The notes under the pieces were generated by a model. The model was not told where the DNA came from and did no database searches. It saw only the letters and a program-made list of their open reading frames with translations. This document shows, piece after piece, positions 40,312 to 45,342 of a DNA stretch of 45,342 nt. Position 1 is the first letter of the stretch. Each line of letters starts with the position of its first letter. Position numbers and translations under genes: made by a program. This DNA is from Gordonia sp. OPL2 (GTDB taxonomy: Bacteria; Actinomycetota; Actinomycetes; Mycobacteriales; Mycobacteriaceae): assembly GCF_003797825.1 (NCBI RefSeq), contig NZ_RKME01000038.1, positions 1 through 45,342 of the forward strand. The letters are read 5' to 3'.

Positions 40312-41820
40312 TCAGCGCGTGCGCGGTGGTGTCTCGGACGGTGAGCTGGTCCGGACGTCGGCGTGGGGGATCGGATCGACGGATCCCACACCTGTCGCGA
40401 TCTCGAACTCCGCCGAATGCGGAGCATCAGGGACGTCGGTCGCGGAATCAGAACCAGAGGGACGCAACCGCTTCCGGATGAAGTAGATCACGACCAGTGC
40501 CGCCCAGACGGCCACGCCCTGGATCAGCTCCACGCGGTTCTGGTCGCGGATTCCCATGCTGACCAGCACCGTGACGATGGCGAGGGTGACGAGGATCGGC
40601 AGACCCGGGTAGAGCCACATCCGGAACTGCAGGATTCCCGGGTTCTCGCGCTCCCACTGTCGGCGAAGCTTGAGTTCGGAGATGCAGATCATGAAGTAGA
40701 CGAACAGGAAGACTGCACCGGAGGCGTTGATCAGGAACAGGAAGACGGTGTCCGGCCAGAGTGCCGACAGGACAACGCATCCGTATCCGACGACCGTGCA
40801 CGACAGGATGCCCTTGACCGGCACACCTCGCTTGTTGGTCGCGCTCATCCACCGCGGTGCGTCTCCCCGGGCTCCCATGACGAAGAGCAGGCGCGAGGAG
40901 GTGTAGAGGCCAGAGTTCAGCACGGACAACACCGCGACCAGGATCACCAGGGTCAGCAGATCGGCCGCACCCGGGATGCCCACCCGGTCGAGCGCGGTCA
41001 CGAACGGCGACTCCCCAGGGACCACGGTGTTCCACGGGACGATGATCGCGATCAGGAACGTGGAGATGACGAAGAACGCGAGGATGCGGAAGACCACCGA
41101 GTTGACCGCTTTGCGGATCGCCTTCGCGGGTTCGGCCGACTCGGCCGCGGCGACGGTCACCACCTCGACCCCGGTCATCGAGAAGATGACCACCACGACG
41201 CCGACGAACAGGGTCGAGATCCCATTGGGGAACAGCCCGTCGTGTGCGGTCAGGTTCGAGAAGTCGATGTCGGCGCCCGGCCACAATCCGAGCACGAAGA
41301 GCAGCGAGATCGAGATGAACGCGACGATCGCGACGACCTTGATCCCGGCGAACCAGTACTCGGCCTCCCCGAACGCGCCGACCGACATCAGGTTGATCAG
41401 AGTCATGATCACCATCAGACCGAGGGCGATGGCCCAGACCGGGAGCGCCGGAATCCACTTGTTGATGATCTGTCCGCCGACGACGGCTTCGAATCCGACG
41501 ACGATCACCCAGAAATACCAGTACAGCCAGCCGGTGGTGAAGCCGGCGAGAGGTCCGAATGCCATCCGCGCATAGTCGGTGAACGACCCCGTCGATGGTT
41601 TGGCTGCCGCCATCTCACCCAGCATCCGCATCACGAGCAGCACGATGAGCCCGGTGATCGCATAGGTGATGCAGGCGAGTGGTCCGGCCTCGGCGATGAT
41701 GGCGCTGGACCCGACGAACAGTCCTGCGCCGATCACTCCGCCCAGGGAGAGCATGGTCAGGTGCCGCTGTTTCAAGCCCTTTTTCAGCTGGCTGGTGTCT
41801 GGAGCAGGTGCGATTCCCAT
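40312..41820 (-). CDS. Amino-acid/GABA permease (APC superfamily)
   Basis: A 502-residue membrane transporter with 12 helices. The start is ATG 41820 with GGAAGAGG upstream. KKGLKQRHLTMLSLGGVIGAGLFVGSSAIIAEAGP is the AAT/GabP-type beginning. GSFTDYARMAFGPLAGFTTGWLYWYFWVIVVGFEAV and SGVFxxS-like SVLNSGLYTSSRLLFVMGARGDAP also match. A hydrophilic C-terminal tail of about 40 residues is cytoplasmic. It is convergent with PucR and follows a small SnoaL-like gene. It probably imports the substrate of the nearby amine or amino-acid catabolic operon, for example GABA, beta-alanine or putrescine. Confidence 0.9.
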   Translation of the reverse strand: MGIAPAPDTSQLKKGLKQRHLTMLSLGGVIGAGLFVGSSAIIAEAGPLACITYAITGLIVLLVMRMLGEMAAAKPSTGSFTDYARMAFGPLAGFTTGWLYWYFWVIVVGFEAVVGGQIINKWIPALPVWAIALGLMVIMTLINLMSVGAFGEAEYWFAGIKVVAIVAFISISLLFVLGLWPGADIDFSNLTAHDGLFPNGISTLFVGVVVVIFSMTGVEVVTVAAAESAEPAKAIRKAVNSVVFRILAFFVISTFLIAIIVPWNTVVPGESPFVTALDRVGIPGAADLLTLVILVAVLSVLNSGLYTSSRLLFVMGARGDAPRWMSATNKRGVPVKGILSCTVVGYGCVVLSALWPDTVFLFLINASGAVFLFVYFMICISELKLRRQWERENPGILQFRMWLYPGLPILVTLAIVTVLVSMGIRDQNRVELIQGVAVWAALVVIYFIRKRLRPSGSDSATDVPDAPHSAEFEIATGVGSVDPIPHADVRTSSPSETPPRTR

Positions 41821-41978
41821 GAGACCTCTTCCTTCCCGCTCGACAACCGAGGTGGCTGATCGATCGAGTTGTTTGTGATGGGAGTCACCTTCCAGGGTTC
41901 GGTGCGCACACACCATTCGCAATACCGACAGGATGACGGCGGGCGTTCATACAGGTGTACGAGCGGTGGGTGAATCGC

Positions 41979-42338
41979 CTAGGTGAGGACCGTGAACAGC
42001 TTGGCGATCTTCCCGCCCTCGATGAGGGCGACATCAAAGCCGGACGCGATCACCTCGTCGGAGCCGGGTGCTACCACATGCCACGCGAGGTGACCCATTC
42101 CCGGAACCTGGTGAATCGGACCGGCTTTGACGAAGTGCATGCCGGCAAGAGGGCCGTCGAGGAGCGCGGCGACCTTCGCGGAGATCTGCTCGTGTCCCGT
42201 CACGGTGCCCTCCGCGTCGGTGAACACGACATCGGGTGAGTAGGTGCGTGAGATCGCGTCGCGCCGACGGTCGGGATCGCGCTCGTCGAACACCTCGAGC
42301 AGGTTGGCTTCCATCAGGCGGGTGATGTCGTCGGTCAC
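41979..42338 (-). CDS. SnoaL/NTF2-like protein
   Basis: A 119-residue cone-shaped fold protein. The start is GTG 42338 with GGAGG eight bases upstream; the longer frame to 42539 reads through repeats and is rejected. The pattern LMEANLLEVFDERDPDRRRDAISRTYSPDVVFTDAEGTVTGHEQI is typical of SnoaL-like polyketide-cyclase-fold proteins, which include isomerases, hydrolases and binding proteins. No catalytic pair can be assigned safely. It stands alone, 160 bp upstream of the permease gene. Confidence 0.82.
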   Translation of the reverse strand: MTDDITRLMEANLLEVFDERDPDRRRDAISRTYSPDVVFTDAEGTVTGHEQISAKVAALLDGPLAGMHFVKAGPIHQVPGMGHLAWHVVAPGSDEVIASGFDVALIEGGKIAKLFTVLT

Positions 42339-42439
42339 TTGTCCTCCAGTCGGCGGTCTGGAGCGAAGGTTAGTCCAGGTGGGAGGGGTGTGCACCCGGG
42401 TCCGGCGATCTATGCGGCGCCGCTGTTGGCCCTTCGTCC

Positions 42440-42575
42440 TTCGCCGACCGTGCCCAAGTTTTCGCCGACCGTGCACGACGATCAGCACGTCGCCGCGGCG
42501 GGGCGATCGATAGAACACGGTCGACGAAAAACAGGACACGGTCGGCGAAAATCAGGGCACGGTCGGCGAACTGTC
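42440..42575. repeat. Dispersed repeat family C
   Basis: Two copies of TTCGCCGACCGTGCmC lie at about 42440-42454 and 42461-42475. Three inverted copies of CACGGTCGrCGAAmA lie at about 42515, 42537 and 42558, with a 20-22-bp period. The two groups can pair into a long stem. The set sits in the 270-bp divergent gap between the SnoaL-like and alpha/beta-hydrolase genes. Confidence 0.8.
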
Positions 42576-42612
42576 GGACCCGGCAGGACCGCGGCCGGAC
42601 TAGTCTGATCCC

Positions 42613-43380
42613 GTGACCGCATCTGTCGCCGAGTACATCACGATCAACCATCCGACGCCGGATACCCGTGTATGGCACGAGATCCACGGGGACGGCCGGC
42701 CCGTCGTCTTGCTGCACGGCGCGTTCTCGGGCGCGTCGTCGTGGGGCGGTCAGGTCCCCGCCCTGGTGGACGCCGGCTGGAAGGTCTACGTTCCCGAGCG
42801 CCACGGGCACGGGCACAGTCCCGACGTGACCGACGAGTTCCACTATGCGGACATGGCCGAGGAGACCATCGCGTATCTCGACGAGGTCGTCGGCGGTCCC
42901 GCCGAGATCGTCGGCTGGAGCGATGGGGCGGTGGTAGGCGTGCTGGTCGCGCTGCGTCGTCCCGATCTGGTCCGTCATCTGGTGCTGATCGGCCAGTACT
43001 ACAACAGTTCGGGGCGCGCCGTCGGCGGTATCCTGGACGCGCTCGATACCGCCGACGACGAGATGATGGGTTTCTTCGCCGCGGAGTACGCATCCGAATC
43101 CCCGGACGGGGCAGATCATTTCCCGGTCATCTTCGACAAGACGATGGCGATGATCAACTCCGAACCCGAGATCGATCTGGCCGATTTGTCGGCGATCACG
43201 GCGCCGACGCTGGTGATGCAGGGCGACCGGGACGAGGTGACCCTCGAACACACCCGCGGGGTCGTCGACGCGATCACCGGAGCGCGTCTGTGTGTCCTGC
43301 CCGGCTCCCACCTCATCCCGATCGAGACGCCGGCGGCGGTCAACGCGGTGATCGTGCAGTTCCTGGGTTCCGACCACTGA
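42613..43380 (+). CDS. Alpha/beta hydrolase
   Basis: A 255-residue cytosolic hydrolase. The start is GTG 42613. The oxyanion-hole motif is LLHGAFSGAS (about 34-43), the nucleophile Ser103 lies in GWSDGA, the acid is in QGDRDEVT, and the catalytic His is in PGSHLIPIE near the C-terminus. All triad parts are present, so it should be active on an ester, lactone or epoxide-like substrate. It is convergent with the AraC-type regulator gene, with a 17-bp gap. Repeats lie just upstream. Confidence 0.88.
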   Translation: MTASVAEYITINHPTPDTRVWHEIHGDGRPVVLLHGAFSGASSWGGQVPALVDAGWKVYVPERHGHGHSPDVTDEFHYADMAEETIAYLDEVVGGPAEIVGWSDGAVVGVLVALRRPDLVRHLVLIGQYYNSSGRAVGGILDALDTADDEMMGFFAAEYASESPDGADHFPVIFDKTMAMINSEPEIDLADLSAITAPTLVMQGDRDEVTLEHTRGVVDAITGARLCVLPGSHLIPIETPAAVNAVIVQFLGSDH

Positions 43381-43397
43381 TCCGGCTTCCCCCGCGC

Positions 43398-44351
43398 TCA
43401 CCCCGCCGACTGCGCGAACTGCTTGCGGTACACGGTCGGTGAGATCCCGTATGCCACTGCGAACTTCTGTCGCAGCGTGACGGCGCTGCCGAATCCGCTC
43501 GCGGTCGCTACCACGTCCACCGGCCAGTCCGTGGTCTCCAGCAATGCGCGGGCCCGATCGAGTCGTCGGTCGAGAACCCAACGCGCAGGGGTGGTCCCGG
43601 TGGCGTCACGGAAGTGCCGCACGAAGCTTCGCCGGCTCATGCTTGCCCGGTCGGCAAGGGTGCCGATGTCGAGTGTCTCGTCCAGATGTGCCAAGGCCCA
43701 GTCGAGGATCTCGGCCATCATGCCGTCGTGCGCCGGCCTCGGCAGTGGCCGCTCGATGTACTGGGCCTGGCCGCCCTCACGATGTGGTGCGACGACCAGC
43801 GACCGCGCCACTCGAGATGCGGCCGCGGACCCGAGGTGTGTGCGCACCAGATGGACACACGCGTCGATCGCGGATGCCGTACCGGCCGAGGTGAGCACGT
43901 CACCGTGGTCGATGTAGAGCACCGTGGAGTTCACCCGCGGTCCCGGCCGGCGCTGCGCGAGACGATCGATCGCCTCCCAGTGGGTGACCGCGTCGCGGCC
44001 GTCGAGCAACCCGGCATCGGCGACGGGAAACGCGCCGAGGCACAGTCCGACGACGGTGGCGCCGCGATCGTGCGCGTCGGTGATGATCCGCCGCAATCGT
44101 GGGTCGAGCTCGGGCAACGACATCGGCCAGGAGGGCATGATCACGATGTCGGCATCCCGGGTGACCTCAGGTCCACGGACCTCGGCGATGGGGTAACCCT
44201 CCGCGGTGCGGATCGATCCGGCACGATCCGACCACAGCTCGGTCGTCCAGTCCGCGGCGATGTCCAGACGCCCCACCTCGCCGAACACCATCAACGGTGC
44301 GGCCAGGTGGAACATCGTGATCCCGTCGAAGGCGTGGACGGCGATGCGCAT
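43398..44351 (-). CDS. GlxA-type AraC-family regulator (DJ-1/PfpI sensor domain)
   Basis: The 317-residue protein starts at ATG 44351, five bases after AGGAG. GTG 44357 is less well spaced. The N-terminal DJ-1/PfpI domain (about 1-180) has the nucleophile elbow VVGLCLGAFPVADAGLLDG with Cys present, and a His further on. The C-terminal AraC helix-turn-helix pair (about 215-315) contains TLADRASMSRRSFVRHFRDATGTTPARWV and VATASGFGSAVTLRQKFA. It diverges from the isochorismatase-fold gene, its most likely target. Confidence 0.92.
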   Translation of the reverse strand: MRIAVHAFDGITMFHLAAPLMVFGEVGRLDIAADWTTELWSDRAGSIRTAEGYPIAEVRGPEVTRDADIVIMPSWPMSLPELDPRLRRIITDAHDRGATVVGLCLGAFPVADAGLLDGRDAVTHWEAIDRLAQRRPGPRVNSTVLYIDHGDVLTSAGTASAIDACVHLVRTHLGSAAASRVARSLVVAPHREGGQAQYIERPLPRPAHDGMMAEILDWALAHLDETLDIGTLADRASMSRRSFVRHFRDATGTTPARWVLDRRLDRARALLETTDWPVDVVATASGFGSAVTLRQKFAVAYGISPTVYRKQFAQSAG

Positions 44352-44489
44352 GAACACTCCTGACGGTCGGGCGACAGCGTTGGCCTGAACTCATCGAAAG
44401 TATGCATTCATGCCACTCGTGCGGCAAGGCCGTCTCCCGAAGAATCGATGACGGAGCACATCCGCCATGACAACCCGAGGAGCCACCTC

Positions 44490-45128
44490 ATGACCGCACC
44501 TCGCCGCGCACTCATCGTCGTCGATGTTCAGCAGGAGTACTTCGACGGTCCGTTGCAGATCCAATACCCGCCCCACGAGGACTCGCTGACCAATATCGTC
44601 ACCGCTGTCGAAGCAGCCACGGCGCAGCGTGTCCCGGTGGTGGTGGTCCAGCATCAGATGCCCGCCGGAGCACCGGTCTTCGTCGAGGGCACCGACGGTT
44701 GGGATCTCCATCCGGAGATCGAGAAGCGCATCGATGCGTCGACGAAGCGGGTCCACAAGATCCACGGAAGTGTCTTCGCCGGCACCGATGTCGCCGAGTG
44801 GCTGCGCCAGAACGACATCGACACCATCACGATCGTCGGGCACATGGCCAACAACTGCGACCTCGCGACCGCGGTCGAGGCCGAAGGTCTCGGGTTCGCC
44901 GCCGAGATCCTCTCCGATGCCACCGGTGCGATCAACCTGTCGAACGACCGGGGTTCGGTGTCCGCACGTGACCTGCACGAGACATTGATGGTGCTGCTGC
45001 ACTCGAACTTCGCGGCGGTGACCACCACGCGCGGATGGATCGAGGCGCTGGATTCCGGCGAACCGCTCGAGAAGAGCAACCTGGTCGTGTCGGCGATGTC
45101 GGGTCGGGAGGCGGCAGCCTCGGTGTGA
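44490..45128 (+). CDS. Isochorismatase-family cysteine hydrolase
   Basis: A 212-residue hydrolase of the nicotinamidase/isochorismatase superfamily. The start is ATG 44490 with CGAGGAG upstream; the frame opens earlier at 44448 without a good site. The catalytic triad is complete: Asp12 (LIVVDVQQEYF), Lys90 (VHKIHGSVF) and Cys123 (MANNCDLAT). It probably cleaves an amide or ureide, and the substrate is open. It diverges from a GlxA-type regulator, a very common pair in actinobacteria. Confidence 0.9.
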   Translation: MTAPRRALIVVDVQQEYFDGPLQIQYPPHEDSLTNIVTAVEAATAQRVPVVVVQHQMPAGAPVFVEGTDGWDLHPEIEKRIDASTKRVHKIHGSVFAGTDVAEWLRQNDIDTITIVGHMANNCDLATAVEAEGLGFAAEILSDATGAINLSNDRGSVSARDLHETLMVLLHSNFAAVTTTRGWIEALDSGEPLEKSNLVVSAMSGREAAASV

Positions 45129-45224
45129 AAAAGGTTGTACGGCAATGTGATAAGAGCTACTCGGTTCCGCCGATGGGCGGCGCACCCCGATTCTGCAACA
45201 GCACCTTGGTTGTGACGGTATTTG

Positions 45225-45342
45225 TCAACCTGTCTGAGACAGGACCTGGTTCTGTTTCTGTTTGTTGTTGATGCCGACGATGCTGGGGACTTCAGGTGCC
45301 CGGGGTGGGTGCCGGTAGCGCTGCGGGTTGGCTGCGTAGAGG
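45225..45342 (-). CDS. IS3-family transposase, C-terminal fragment running off the window
   Basis: On the minus strand an open frame enters from the window edge and ends at TGA 45227-45225, giving 38 residues beginning LYAANPQRYRHPPRAPEVPS. The pattern YAANPQRYR...P..P.VPSIVGIN matches the extreme C-terminus of IS3-type OrfB integrases. The DDE core lies outside the window, so intactness cannot be judged. The short frame in the last 350 bp of the plus strand is not a gene. Confidence 0.65.
   Translation of the reverse strand, partial: LYAANPQRYRHPPRAPEVPSIVGINNKQKQNQVLSQTG
45229..45243. repeat. Palindrome at the IS3-like transposase end
   Basis: CCTGTCT-G-AGACAGG is a perfect 15-bp palindrome spanning the last codons of the IS3-type transposase. 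It could form a small terminator stem or be part of the insertion-sequence end. The terminal inverted repeat itself could not be identified with only one end in view. Confidence 0.45.

Overview
The window reads as a high-GC actinobacterial chromosome, most likely Gordonia or a close Mycobacteriales relative. The basis is codon use, the dnaK-grpE-dnaJ-hspR operon order, an F420-type luciferase-like oxidoreductase, a PknA/PknF-style kinase and many TetR regulators. Genus is an inference; there is no rRNA or tRNA in the window to settle it.

Layout. (1) 1-6.32 kb: a compact Tn7-like transposon on the minus strand, tnsA-tnsB-tnsC-tniQ plus a fifth, frame-disrupted gene. Overlapping repeats next to tnsA look like a Tn7 right end, and spaced repeats at 68-111 look like its left end. 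Base composition is lower in GC than the rest. (2) 6.37-14.2 kb: a heat-shock block. lon and the dnaK operon each carry an inverted repeat resembling HAIR, the HspR operator, and hspR is the last gene of the dnaK operon. The transposon end lies about 50 bp upstream of the lon operator. A dispersed repeat with a strong hairpin separates grpE from dnaJ. (3) 14.3-22.4 kb: a membrane-anchored protein with a degenerate Hsp70/actin-like N-domain, a flavohaemoglobin, an amidohydrolase, an amino-acid permease, a soluble Ser/Thr kinase and a GlcD-like FAD oxidase. (4) 22.6-27.9 kb: a TetR gene diverges from a three-gene operon (AttH/CrtC-like protein, luciferase-like oxidoreductase, PEP-synthase/rifampin-phosphotransferase-like enzyme). 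This is the most interesting metabolic unit. (5) 28-35.2 kb: a diguanylate cyclase, an AidB-like acyl-CoA dehydrogenase with a TetR regulator, an MFS exporter fused to three beta-sandwich repeats, and a tautomerase. (6) 35.3-42.3 kb: an amine or amino-acid catabolic cluster (FAD amine oxidase, cupin, CoA-acylating semialdehyde dehydrogenase) divergent from a PucR regulator, with a GABA-type permease nearby. (7) 42.6-45.1 kb: alpha/beta hydrolase, GlxA-type AraC regulator and isochorismatase-fold hydrolase. (8) The last 118 bp hold the C-terminus of an IS3-type transposase running off the edge.

Intergenic space is rich in at least three short dispersed repeat families. One array supplies the stop codons of two convergent genes. 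Related short repeats appear to have entered coding sequence in the TetR-controlled operon.
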